NCBI GenBank assembly: GCA_900548355.1
Contig: URKR01000010.1
Location: 1-64,000 of the forward strand
DNA length: 64,000 nt
Direction: 5' to 3'
Source of the DNA: an uncultured Oscillospiraceae bacterium
Lineage (GTDB): Bacteria > Bacillota > Clostridia > Oscillospirales > Ruminococcaceae
Part shown: positions 8,572 to 16,735 of the stretch, in pieces
Position numbering within the stretch: the first letter of the stretch is position 1
How the letters are laid out: every line of letters starts with the position of its first letter
Translations under genes and position numbers: made by a program
Notes under the pieces: model-generated
The model's input: the letters and a program-made list of their open reading frames with translations, nothing else
What the model was told of the DNA's origin: nothing
The model's database searches: none

Positions 8572-8817
8572 ACAAGGGTGCAGCTGACCGATCCGGGGCG
8601 CTGTTTTTGGGCAGATCAAAACAGCGCCAGGGGGGTCAGATGCATCCCGGAGGCTTCCCGGCCCTGCCAAGTTTGCCCAAAGGAGGGTGCAGCGTGGTGT
8701 TTCGCCATCTGTGTAAAACGTTGCCTGCTTCGTGCGGGGTTCCGCCGCAGCCGGGGGTTCGTGTATCTTTCAGCCGATAAGCGCAGTGTACCTTATGATA
8801 CGCTGCGCTGTTTTATT
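8572..8817 (+). ncRNA. Structured leader RNA upstream of purE (unclassified attenuator or small RNA)
   Basis: This RNA occupies most of the gene-free stretch 8361-8843. Its 5' part folds into a two-tier hairpin: an outer stem GGGTGCA-CTGACC (8576-8590) with GGTCAG-TGCATCCC (8635-8648), and an inner perfect 11-bp stem GGCGCTGTTTT (8597-8607) with AAAACAGCGCC (8618-8628). Smaller hairpins follow, including TGCGG/CCGCA near 8733-8749. It ends in an intrinsic terminator whose 3' arm contains GCGCTGTTTT (8805-8814), the same sequence as the inner stem's 5' arm, so 8618-8627 could pair with either. This supports a leader that decides read-through into purE. I could not match it to purine, PRPP, ZTP, THF or T-box consensus; a 6S-like standalone RNA is an alternative. 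Confidence 0.5.
8781..8817 (+). terminator. Intrinsic terminator before purE
   Basis: GCGCAGTGTA (8781-8790), loop CCTTATGA, TACGCTGCGC (8800-8809) with one G-U pair, then TGTTTTATTT. Only 11 nt separate it from the purE Shine-Dalgarno site, so it would control purE expression. Confidence 0.8.
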
Positions 8818-8843
8818 TGCGCGTTTTTAGGAGGTAATTGTTG

Positions 8844-9350
8844 ATGCTGGAACGCAAAAAAGTAGCTGTCATCATGGGTTCGGACAGCGATTGGCCAAAC
8901 GTGAAGGGCGCGTGCAGCGTGCTCAAAGAATTCGGCGTGCCGTATGAGGCGCACATCCTTTCAGCCCACCGCACCCCCGAAGCTGCCGCCGCCTTTGCCA
9001 AAACAGCGCGGGAGAACGGCTACGGCGTGATTTTGTGCGCGGCCGGCATGGCCGCCCACCTGGCCGGCGCGTTTGCCGCCAACACAACGCTGCCGGTTGT
9101 GGGTATCCCGATGAAGGGCGGCGCAATGGACGGGCTGGACGCCCTGCTTGCGACCGTGCAGATGCCCTCGGGCTTCCCGGTTGCAACGGTCGCACTCAAC
9201 GGCGCGAAGAACGCGGCTTATCTGGCCGTGGCGATCCTGGCTGTGTATGACGAAGAACTGGCCGAAAAACTCACCGCTTTCCGCGCCGACACCGCCGCGG
9301 CTATCGCCAAGAAGGACGCCGCCATCGCCGCCGAAGCCGCCGCGCTGTAA
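8844..9350 (+). CDS. purE: 5-(carboxyamino)imidazole ribonucleotide mutase / AIR carboxylase catalytic subunit
   Basis: Forms 4-carboxy-AIR in purine synthesis. The 168 residues include MGSDSDWP (about 11-18) for phosphate binding, SAHRTP (about 41-46), AAGMAAHL, and [13 protein letters not shown], all PurE signatures. Start ATG 8844 lies 9 nt after AGGAGG (8829-8834); in-frame TTGs at 8838 and 8841 are less likely. No purK partner (N5-CAIR synthetase) is present in this otherwise nearly complete operon; either it is elsewhere or the enzyme works from AIR and CO2. The C-terminal 25 residues are Ala-rich. Separated from purC by a promoter, so purC onward can be transcribed independently. Confidence 0.94.
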   Translation: MLERKKVAVIMGSDSDWPNVKGACSVLKEFGVPYEAHILSAHRTPEAAAAFAKTARENGYGVILCAAGMAAHLAGAFAANTTLPVVGIPMKGGAMDGLDALLATVQMPSGFPVATVALNGAKNAAYLAVAILAVYDEELAEKLTAFRADTAAAIAKKDAAIAAEAAAL

Positions 9351-9393
9351 GCCCTTTTCCCCAAAGATTTTTTGCCAAAACCGGCGCGCTGTC

Positions 9394-9422
9394 TTGCGCC
9401 GCAGCGGCAAAAACGATACAAT
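9394..9422 (+). promoter_or_regulatory. Promoter upstream of purC
   Basis: TTGCGC (9394-9399), 17-bp spacer, TACAAT (9417-9422), in the 130-bp gap between purE and purC. It offers a second entry for the long purine transcript, bypassing the structured leader. Confidence 0.7.
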
Positions 9423-9483
9423 AGAAGAAAGAAGAAACTGCGGCCCAGCGCCGCGCTCACCGCACAAGAAAAGGAGATTTATC

Positions 9484-10197
9484 ATGGACGTCAAGATTCT
9501 CGATCAGATGTACGAAGGCAAGGCCAAGCAGGTTTTCGCGACGAGCGATCCCGCCATCGTCATGGTTCACTACAAGGACGACGCGACCGCCGGCGACGGC
9601 GAGAAGAAGGGCACCATCCGTGACAAGGGCATTGTGAACAACAAGCTGTCCAACGCGCTGATGCAGAAGCTGGAAAAAGAAGGCGTCCCGACGCACTATG
9701 TCGAGGAGCTCAACGACCGCGACACCCTCGTCAAGAAGGTCGAGATCGTCCCGCTCGAGGTCATCATCCGCAACGTTGCGGCCGGCCATTTCAGCCTTCG
9801 CATGGGCGTGCCCGAAGGCACCCCGTTCAAGACCCCGATCCTTGAGTTCAGCTACAAAAACGACGATCTGCACGACCCGTTCATCAACCACTACTACGCC
9901 CTCGCGCTCGACCTGGCCACCCAGGAAGAGATCGATACGATCACCGAGTATGCTTTCAAGGTCAACGAGGTGCTCAAGAAGATCCTGCTTGATGCGAACA
10001 TTCGCCTGATCGACTTCAAGCTTGAGTTTGGCCGCCTGGCTGACGGCACCATCATCCTGGCTGACGAGATCAGCCCCGATACCTGCCGGTTCTGGGATGC
10101 AACGACCGGCGCCCACCTGGACAAGGACCTGTTCCGCCGCGATATGGGCGGCGAGGCCGACGCCTACCAGGAAGTCATGAAGCGGCTGCTGGGCTGA
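9484..10197 (+). CDS. purC: Phosphoribosylaminoimidazole-succinocarboxamide synthase (SAICAR synthetase)
   Basis: ATP-dependent ligation of aspartate to CAIR. The protein has 237 residues, the usual length for a single-domain bacterial PurC. Visible are YEGKAKQVF near the N-terminus (ATP loop), DDATAGDGEKKG, the signature LEVIIRNVAAGHF (about residues 92-104), and the C-terminal signature DFKLEFGR and ADEISPDTCRFWD. Start ATG 9484 follows AAAAGGAG; the longer open frame starting at 9148 is a shadow inside purE. It is followed after 44 nt by purF. Confidence 0.96.
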   Translation: MDVKILDQMYEGKAKQVFATSDPAIVMVHYKDDATAGDGEKKGTIRDKGIVNNKLSNALMQKLEKEGVPTHYVEELNDRDTLVKKVEIVPLEVIIRNVAAGHFSLRMGVPEGTPFKTPILEFSYKNDDLHDPFINHYYALALDLATQEEIDTITEYAFKVNEVLKKILLDANIRLIDFKLEFGRLADGTIILADEISPDTCRFWDATTGAHLDKDLFRRDMGGEADAYQEVMKRLLG

Positions 10198-10241
10198 GGT
10201 TTTGCCATCAATTTGCAAACAACGGAGAAAACAGAAATACC

Positions 10242-11714
10242 ATGAGCGATATGATCCGCAATGCCGGCGGCCTGCACGAGGAGTGCGGCGTTTTCGGCAT
10301 CTATGATTCCACCGGGCAGACCGATATGGTCAGCGCGGTGTACAGCGCGCTGTATGCGCTGCAGCACCGCGGCCAGGAAAGCTGCGGCATGGCGCTGAAT
10401 GTGGACGGCGTGCTTTCCGGCCACCGGGACCTTGGGCTGGTGAGCGAGGTGTTCACCAAGCGGGTGCTGGAAGACCTGCCCAAAGGCGCAAAGATGGCTA
10501 CCGGCCATGTACGGTACGCAACCTCCGGCCTGCGCAGCCGTTCCAACGCCCAGCCGATGGTGCTGCACCACTGCAAAGGCGCGATGGCTGTCTGCCACAA
10601 CGGCAACCTGACCAACGCCGCCCGGCTGCGCCATAAGCTTGAGATGAGCGGTTCGATCTTCCACGGCAGTTCGGATACCGAGGTCATCGGCTATCTGCTG
10701 ACCCAGAACCGGCTGGTTTCGCCTGATATTGAAACAGCCGTCTGCCGTACAATGGAACAGATCGAAGGCGCGTACAGCCTGGTCATCATGACCCACACCA
10801 AACTGATCGCCGCGCGTGACCCGCACGGGTTCCGGCCGCTGTGCGTCGGCGCCCTGCCCGACGGCGCAGGCTTTGCTTTTGCCTCGGAATCCTGCGCGCT
10901 GGACGCCGTGGGCGCCAAGATGCTGCGCGATATCGACCCCGGTGAGATCGTCGTTGTTGACCGCAACGGCATGCGCAGCATCCGCACCCACTGCGGCACC
11001 GCGCCGCACACGCTGTGCGTGTTTGAGTATATCTACTTTGCCCGGCCGGATTCGGTCATTGAGGGCACCTGTGTGCATGAGGCCCGGCTGCAGGCCGGCC
11101 GCTTCCTTGCGCAGGAGCACCCGGTCGAGGCCGACGTCGTCATCGGCGCGCCGGATTCGGGGCTTGACGCCGCGCTCGGCTTTGCGCAGGAGAGCGGCAT
11201 TCCTTACGGCGTCGGGTTCATCAAAAACAAGTATGTCGGCCGGACGTTTATCCAGGGCAGCCAGGCCCAGCGCGAGAGCAGCGTGCGGATCAAGCTCAAC
11301 GCGATCTCGGCCACGGTGGCCGGCAAGCGTGTTGTGCTGGTGGACGATTCGATTGTGCGCGGCACAACCAGCGCCCGCACCATCAAACTGCTGCGGGAGG
11401 CCGGCGCCAAAGAGGTACATTACCGCATTTCGAGCCCGCCGTTCACCCACCCGTGCTATTTCGGCACCGACATCCCCGACCAGAAGCTGCTGATTGCCAC
11501 CGGCCACACGGTGGAGGAGATCAACAAGATCATCGGTTCGGACACGCTGGGATATTTAAGCGTCGAGCATGTGCAGCAGCTGGCCCCCGCCAGCAAATGC
11601 CGGTACTGCACCGGCTGCTTTACCGGGCAGTACCCGGTGGCCCCGCCGACCGAGACGATGGAGAGCGTGTATGATCGGCCGCTGAGCCAGTCCAACAAAA
11701 ACAAAAAACTGTAA
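10242..11714 (+). CDS. purF: Amidophosphoribosyltransferase (glutamine PRPP amidotransferase)
   Basis: First committed step of purine synthesis: PRPP plus glutamine to phosphoribosylamine. The 490-residue protein has the N-terminal Ntn glutaminase domain with the nucleophile in EECGVFGIYD, so about 14 residues form a removable propeptide. The PRPP loop VVLVDDSIVRGTT lies near residue 370. C-terminal cysteines in HPCYFG and CRYCTGC match the [4Fe-4S] ligands of the Bacillus subtilis type, an oxygen-labile cluster. Start ATG 10242 has a weak upstream GGAG-like site (ACGGAGA). Followed after 38 nt by purM. Confidence 0.96.
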   Translation: MSDMIRNAGGLHEECGVFGIYDSTGQTDMVSAVYSALYALQHRGQESCGMALNVDGVLSGHRDLGLVSEVFTKRVLEDLPKGAKMATGHVRYATSGLRSRSNAQPMVLHHCKGAMAVCHNGNLTNAARLRHKLEMSGSIFHGSSDTEVIGYLLTQNRLVSPDIETAVCRTMEQIEGAYSLVIMTHTKLIAARDPHGFRPLCVGALPDGAGFAFASESCALDAVGAKMLRDIDPGEIVVVDRNGMRSIRTHCGTAPHTLCVFEYIYFARPDSVIEGTCVHEARLQAGRFLAQEHPVEADVVIGAPDSGLDAALGFAQESGIPYGVGFIKNKYVGRTFIQGSQAQRESSVRIKLNAISATVAGKRVVLVDDSIVRGTTSARTIKLLREAGAKEVHYRISSPPFTHPCYFGTDIPDQKLLIATGHTVEEINKIIGSDTLGYLSVEHVQQLAPASKCRYCTGCFTGQYPVAPPTETMESVYDRPLSQSNKNKKL

Positions 11715-11752
11715 ACCGATATTGACCCAACACAAAAGGAGCGGACGACCCT

Positions 11753-12793
11753 ATGGAGAAGAGCTATTCGGAAAGCTACGCCGCCGCCGGCGTTGACATT
11801 ACCGCCGGCTATGAGGCCGTGCGGCTGATGAAGCAGTATGTGGCGCGCACGATGAACGCGCAGTGCATCGGCGGGCTGGGCGGCTTCGGAGGCCTGTTTG
11901 AGCTGGATTGCACCGATATGCCCCACCCGGTGCTGATTTCGGGCACCGACGGTGTGGGCACCAAGCTGCGCATCGCCCAGATCCTCGACAAGCATGATAC
12001 GATCGGCATCGACTGCGTCGCGATGTGCGTCAACGATGTCGTCTGCGCCGGGGCCAAGCCGCTGGTGTTCCTTGACTACATTGCCTGCGGCAAGAACATT
12101 CCTGAAAAGATTGCCGAGATCGTCAAAGGCGTGGCCGAAGGCTGCGTGCAGGCCGGTTGCTCGCTGGTCGGCGGCGAAACGGCCGAGCACCCCGGCGTGA
12201 TGGCTGAGGACGACTACGACCTGGCCGGCTTCACCGTCGGCGCAGTGGACAAGAGCAAGATCCTTGACAATTCGACGATGCAGCCCGGCGATGTGATCAT
12301 CGCGCTGCCCTCGACCGGCGTACACTCGAACGGTTTCTCGCTCGTGCGCAAGGTTTTCGATATTGAGAACCACCCCGAGGTGCTGAACCGCCATTATGAC
12401 GAGCTCGGCATGACTTTGGGCGAAGCGCTGCTGGCCCCGACCCGCATCTATGTCAAGCCGGTGCTGGCTGTGATGAAGCAGATCACGGTCAAGGGCGTCT
12501 CCCACATCACGGGCGGCGGCTTTTATGAGAACATCCCCCGCAGCCTGAAGGCCGGCTGCTGCGCCCGCATCGCCAAAGCCGACGTGCGCACCCCGGCGCT
12601 GTTCGACCTGCTGGCGAAGGAAGGCGGCATCCCTGAGCATGATATGTTCAACACCTTCAACATGGGCGTCGGCATGGTGCTGACCGTCGCGGCCGAGGAC
12701 GCCGACAAGGCGATTGAAATCCTCAAGGCCCACGGCGAGGACGCCTACCGCCTTGGCGTAATTGCCGAGGGCGAAGGGGTGGAACTGGTATGA
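11753..12793 (+). CDS. purM: Phosphoribosylformylglycinamidine cyclo-ligase (AIR synthetase)
   Basis: Closes the imidazole ring: FGAM plus ATP to AIR. The 346 residues match the family. Visible are SYAAAGVDI at the N-terminus, LISGTDGVGTK (about residues 62-72, ATP site), GIDCVAMCVND, LVGGETAEHPG, LPSTGVHSNGFSLVRK, and HITGGGFYENIPR. Start ATG 11753 is preceded by AAAGGAGCGG. It overlaps purN by ATGA, so purM and purN are translationally coupled. Confidence 0.97.
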   Translation: MEKSYSESYAAAGVDITAGYEAVRLMKQYVARTMNAQCIGGLGGFGGLFELDCTDMPHPVLISGTDGVGTKLRIAQILDKHDTIGIDCVAMCVNDVVCAGAKPLVFLDYIACGKNIPEKIAEIVKGVAEGCVQAGCSLVGGETAEHPGVMAEDDYDLAGFTVGAVDKSKILDNSTMQPGDVIIALPSTGVHSNGFSLVRKVFDIENHPEVLNRHYDELGMTLGEALLAPTRIYVKPVLAVMKQITVKGVSHITGGGFYENIPRSLKAGCCARIAKADVRTPALFDLLAKEGGIPEHDMFNTFNMGVGMVLTVAAEDADKAIEILKAHGEDAYRLGVIAEGEGVELV

Positions 12794-13383
12794 AGCGGAT
12801 CGCGGTGCTGGTTTCCGGCGGGGGAACCAACTTACAGGCTATTTTGGAGAGCGAACGCCGCGGTGAAAACCCGAACGGCCAGGTCGTGCTGGTGGTGGCG
12901 AGCAAACCCGGCGTCTATGCGCTGACCAGGGCCGAAAACTTTGGGGTCAAGACGGCGGTGGTGCCCCGCAAAAACTTTGCGAAGAGCGAGGATTTTGACG
13001 CGGCGCTGCTTGATGTTTTGCGTGAAAACGCGATCGACCTTGTGGTGCTGGCCGGCTTTTTGAGCGTGCTGGGGCCGAGTGTGATCGAAGCCTACCCCAA
13101 CCGCATTTTGAACGTCCACCCGAGCTTAATCCCGAGCTTTTGCGGCCCGGGGTTCTACGGGCTGCGGGTACATGAGGCGGCGCTGGCGCGCGGAGTGAAA
13201 GTGACCGGCGCGACGGTGCATTTTGTGAACGAGGAGTGCGACGGCGGGCCGATCCTGCTGCAAAAGGCCGTGGCCGTACAGCCCGGCGATACCCCCGAAA
13301 CCCTGCAAAAGCGGGTGATGGTGGAGGCCGAATGGGAACTTTTGCCCCGCGCCATCGCGCTTGTGTGTAACGAGGAGGTTTGA
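12790..13383 (+). CDS. purN: Phosphoribosylglycinamide formyltransferase (GART)
   Basis: Transfers the formyl group of 10-formyl-THF to GAR. The 197-residue protein has the N-terminal phosphate loop VSGGGTNLQAI, NVHPSLIPSF with the catalytic histidine, and VTGATVHFVNEECDGGPI with the catalytic aspartate. In the usual consensus the sequence after PSF is KG..; here it is CGPGFYGLRVH, a minor variation. ATG 12790 overlaps the purM stop (ATGA). It ends in a GAGGAGG that serves as ribosome binding site for the next gene. Confidence 0.96.
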   Translation: MKRIAVLVSGGGTNLQAILESERRGENPNGQVVLVVASKPGVYALTRAENFGVKTAVVPRKNFAKSEDFDAALLDVLRENAIDLVVLAGFLSVLGPSVIEAYPNRILNVHPSLIPSFCGPGFYGLRVHEAALARGVKVTGATVHFVNEECDGGPILLQKAVAVQPGDTPETLQKRVMVEAEWELLPRAIALVCNEEV

Positions 13384-13388
13384 ATCGT

Positions 13389-14132
13389 ATGAAGAAGAAT
13401 CTCTACAAGTATCTTTCCGGCAACGAATACCCCGGCCGCGGCATCTGCATCGGCCTTTCGCCGGACGGCAACCGCGCGCTGATCGGTTACTGGATCATGG
13501 GCCGCAGCGCCAACAGCCGCAACCGCGTGTTTGAGGCCTACCCCGAGCGCGGCGGCATCCGCACCGTCGCGGCCGACCCGGCCAAGATGGAGGACCCGCA
13601 CCTGATTATCTACAATCCCGTCCTGACGCTGGGCGACACGACGATTGTGACCAACGGCGACCAGACCGACACGATCTACAACTTTATCCGGGATGGGCTC
13701 TACCCCGGCTACAGCTTTGAGGCCGCGCTGGCCACCCGCACCTTTGAGGACGACGCGCCGAACTTCACCCCGCGCATTTCGGGCATTGTGGATATGCGGC
13801 TGGGCGGCTACAAGCTGAGCATCCTGAAGAGCTGTGAGGGCAACGACGACAGCGTACAGCGCCAGACCTTCGACTACCCGCAGCCGATCGCCGGCGAGGG
13901 GCACCTGATCACGACCTACCAGAAAAACGGCAACCCGATCCCGAGCTTTGCGGGCGAACCGATGCGGGTGACCCTGGATGAGAACGACCCCGAAGAGTTT
14001 GCCGGCAAACTGTGGGAAGCCCTGAACCCCGACAACAAGGTCAGCCTGTTTGTGCGCGGCATTGAGCTGGGCACCGGTGACTATGAGGACACGATTCTGA
14101 ACAAATACAACACGGTGGAGGGCCAGAGATGA
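13389..14132 (+). CDS. PurO-like IMP cyclohydrolase
   Basis: A 247-residue protein of the IMP_cyclohyd family (PurO-like, PF07826), recognised by YPGRGICIGLSPDG (about residues 13-26) and IMGRSANSRNRVF (about 35-48). In this family the enzyme closes FAICAR to IMP, replacing the N-terminal domain of bifunctional PurH. That role fits the neighbouring stand-alone AICAR formyltransferase, which overlaps it by ATGA. Start ATG 13389 lies 10 nt after GAGGAGG; a TTG nine bases upstream is possible but would sit in the purN stop. The activity is inferred from family and context. Confidence 0.88.
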   Translation: MKKNLYKYLSGNEYPGRGICIGLSPDGNRALIGYWIMGRSANSRNRVFEAYPERGGIRTVAADPAKMEDPHLIIYNPVLTLGDTTIVTNGDQTDTIYNFIRDGLYPGYSFEAALATRTFEDDAPNFTPRISGIVDMRLGGYKLSILKSCEGNDDSVQRQTFDYPQPIAGEGHLITTYQKNGNPIPSFAGEPMRVTLDENDPEEFAGKLWEALNPDNKVSLFVRGIELGTGDYEDTILNKYNTVEGQR

Positions 14133-15310
14133 ACGAATTCCAACTGAAATACGGCACCAACCCCAACCAGAAACCGGCCCGCATCTTTATGGCGGACGGC
14201 AGCGAGCTGCCGGTCACCATTTTGAACGGCAAGCCGGGGTACATCAACTTCCTCGACGCCTTCAACAGCTACCAGCTTGTCAAAGACCTGCGCGCCGCGC
14301 TCGGTCTGCCGGCCGCTGCGAGCTTCAAACACGTCTCCCCCGCCGGCGCGGCCGTCGGTCTGCCGCTGGACGAGACGCTGCGCCGGATGTACCACATTGA
14401 TCTTTCGGCCGAGCTTTCCCCGCTGGCCTGCGCCTACGCCCGCGCCCGCGGCGCCGACCGGATGTCGAGCTTCGGCGACTGGATCGCACTGTCCGACGTC
14501 TGCGACCTGGCCACCGCCAAGCTGATCCAGCACGAGGTCAGCGACGGCATCATCGCGCCCGGGTATGACGAGGACGCGCTTGCCGTGCTGAAATCAAAGA
14601 AGAAGGGCAACTACAACATTGTTGCAATCGACCCCGATTACACCCCCGCCCCGCTCGAGCGGCGCACCGTCTACGGCGTGACCTTTGAGCAGGGCCGGCA
14701 GGATCTGGCGATCACGGCTGATACGATGCTCACGAACATCGTGACCAAAAACAAGACCCTGACCGAGGAGCAGAAGCGGGATCTCGTCATGAGCCTGATC
14801 GTGCTCAAGTACACCCAGTCCAACAGCGTCTGCTATGTGCAGGGCGGCCAGACGATCGGCGTTGGCGCCGGGCAGCAGAGCCGCATCCACTGCACCCGCC
14901 TGGCCGGCCAGAAGGCCGACAACTGGCAGCTGCGCCATATGCCGAAGGTGCTTGATCTGCCCTTCCGCGACGATGTGACCAAGCCCAACCGCGACAACGC
15001 AATCGACGTTTACATCGGCGATACGCCGGAGGATGTGATCGGCGACGACGTCTGGGCCGAAACCTTCACCGAGCAGCCCGCCCCGCTCACGGCCGAAGAG
15101 AAGGCCGCCTGGCTGGGCCAGGTGACCGGGGTATCGCTTGGCAGCGACGCCTTCTTCCCGTTTGGCGACAACATCGAGCGCGCGCGCCGCAGCGGCGTGA
15201 CCGCGATCGTGCAGCCCGGCGGTTCGATCCGCGACCAGCAGGTCATCGATACCTGCGACAAGTACGGCATCGCGATGGCGTTCTGTGGCATCCGGCTGTT
15301 CCACCATTGA
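14129..15310 (+). CDS. purH: AICAR formyltransferase (stand-alone PurH C-terminal domain)
   Basis: Formylates AICAR with 10-formyl-THF. At 393 residues it contains only the transformylase part of PurH: LKYGTNPNQKPA at the N-terminus, FKHVSPAGAAVG (Lys-His pair of the active site, about residues 66-77), LKYTQSNSVCYVQGGQTIGVGAGQQSRIHC (split signature around residues 230-260), and DAFFPFGDNIERA near the C-terminus. The cyclohydrolase domain is absent and supplied by the upstream PurO-like gene, with which it overlaps 4 bp. Followed by purD after 122 nt, without a clear promoter or terminator in the gap. Confidence 0.94.
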   Translation: MNEFQLKYGTNPNQKPARIFMADGSELPVTILNGKPGYINFLDAFNSYQLVKDLRAALGLPAAASFKHVSPAGAAVGLPLDETLRRMYHIDLSAELSPLACAYARARGADRMSSFGDWIALSDVCDLATAKLIQHEVSDGIIAPGYDEDALAVLKSKKKGNYNIVAIDPDYTPAPLERRTVYGVTFEQGRQDLAITADTMLTNIVTKNKTLTEEQKRDLVMSLIVLKYTQSNSVCYVQGGQTIGVGAGQQSRIHCTRLAGQKADNWQLRHMPKVLDLPFRDDVTKPNRDNAIDVYIGDTPEDVIGDDVWAETFTEQPAPLTAEEKAAWLGQVTGVSLGSDAFFPFGDNIERARRSGVTAIVQPGGSIRDQQVIDTCDKYGIAMAFCGIRLFHH

Positions 15311-15432
15311 TACGGCGGGGAGGAGTTGGGGATGAGAGATTCCGCATACCCGATTCCTCCCCTTTTGCTATTGTGAGGAAGGCGGCAAGCGGCGCTTTGC
15401 CCCCCTTCCCCTGCGACGAAAAGGAGTTTGCT

Positions 15433-16725
15433 ATGAAGATTCTGGTCGTCGGCGGCGGCGGACGCGAACACGCGATCATCCGCGCGCTGCAAAAAAGCCC
15501 CCTGCACCCGGCTCTTTACTGCGCGCCGGGCAACGGCGGCATCGGGTACGACGCGGCCTGCGTCGATATCAAGGCCACCGACGTCGCGGCGATGGTCGCC
15601 TATGCGAAGGAGAACGCGATCGACTACGCGGTGGTCGCACAGGACGACCCGCTGGCCCTTGGCATGGTGGATGCGATGGCCGAGGCCGGCATCCCGTCCT
15701 TCGGCCCGAACGCCGCGGCCGCCCGCATTGAGTCGAGCAAGGTGTTCAGCAAGAATTTGATGAAGAAGTACGGCATCCCGACCGCCGACTATGAAACCTT
15801 TGACGACGCCGACGCGGCGCTCGGCTACATCCGCAGCCGCGGCAAGTACCCGGTCGTCATCAAGGCGGACGGGCTTGCGCTCGGCAAGGGCGTGCTGATC
15901 TGTGAGGACGAGGCCGCGGCCGAAGCGGGACTCAAAGAGATTATGCTGGACAAAAAATTCGGCGCATCGGGCAACCGGGTGGTGGTCGAGGAATTCCTGA
16001 CCGGGCCGGAGGTCAGCGTGCTGTCCTTCTGCGACGGCAAGACGGTGATCCCGATGGTTTCGAGCATGGATCACAAGCGGGCGCTGGACGGCGACGAAGG
16101 GCTGAACACCGGCGGCATGGGCACCGTGGCCCCGAACCCCTATTACACGCCGGCCGTGGCCGCCGAATGTATGGAAAAGATTTTCCGCCCCACCGTCGCC
16201 GCGATGCAGGCCGAGGGCTGCCCGTTCAAAGGGTGCCTGTACTTCGGCCTGATGATCACCCCCGACGGGCCGAAGGTCATTGAGTACAACTGCCGCTTTG
16301 GCGACCCCGAGGCCCAGGTGGTGCTGCCGCTGCTGGAAAGCGACCTGCTGACCATTATGCAGGCGACGACCGACGGCACGCTGGATAAGACCGAAGTCAA
16401 GTTCCGCGACGGCGCGGCCGCCTGCGTGATCCTTGCTTCGGGCGGGTACCCGCTCGCCTATGAGAAGGGCAAGGAGATCACCGGCCTGACCAACGGCCAG
16501 CTGCCCGATATGCCGAATGTGACGGTCTACCACGCCGGCACCGCCCGCCGGGGCGATGCGCTGGTGACGGCCGGCGGCCGGGTTCTGGGCGTGACCGCAA
16601 CCGGCTCTACCCTGACGCAAGCGCTGAAAACCGCCTACGCGGCGGCGGAGCGCATCCATTTTGACGGGGCGCACAAGCGCAGCGACATTGGCCGCCGCGC
16701 GCTGGCGGCGCTGCCGAACGAATGA
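15433..16725 (+). CDS. purD: Phosphoribosylamine-glycine ligase (GAR synthetase)
   Basis: ATP-grasp ligase making GAR from phosphoribosylamine and glycine. The 430 residues include the N-terminal loop VVGGGGREHAI (about 4-14), SSKVFSKNLMKKYGIPTA, the ATP-grasp motif VIKADGLALGKGV, a TGGMGTVAP loop, and FRFG-like YNCRFGDPEAQVVLPLL, which contributes the metal ligands. Start ATG 15433 follows AAAAGGAG; the open frame back to 15307 has no ribosome binding site and overlaps the purH stop. Ten bases separate it from purL. Confidence 0.96.
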   Translation: MKILVVGGGGREHAIIRALQKSPLHPALYCAPGNGGIGYDAACVDIKATDVAAMVAYAKENAIDYAVVAQDDPLALGMVDAMAEAGIPSFGPNAAAARIESSKVFSKNLMKKYGIPTADYETFDDADAALGYIRSRGKYPVVIKADGLALGKGVLICEDEAAAEAGLKEIMLDKKFGASGNRVVVEEFLTGPEVSVLSFCDGKTVIPMVSSMDHKRALDGDEGLNTGGMGTVAPNPYYTPAVAAECMEKIFRPTVAAMQAEGCPFKGCLYFGLMITPDGPKVIEYNCRFGDPEAQVVLPLLESDLLTIMQATTDGTLDKTEVKFRDGAAACVILASGGYPLAYEKGKEITGLTNGQLPDMPNVTVYHAGTARRGDALVTAGGRVLGVTATGSTLTQALKTAYAAAERIHFDGAHKRSDIGRRALAALPNE

Positions 16726-16735
16726 GGAGGTTTTC

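Noticed and set aside
8635..8670. GGTCAG...GGAGGC resembling SRP RNA domain IV
   Set aside because: The conserved GGAAGGAAGCAGCC part is absent, and spacing is wrong.
8745..8766. GGTTCG resembling a tRNA T-loop near the end of the purE leader
   Set aside because: No 3' arm pairing, no anticodon or D arm, no CCA; not a tRNA or tmRNA end.
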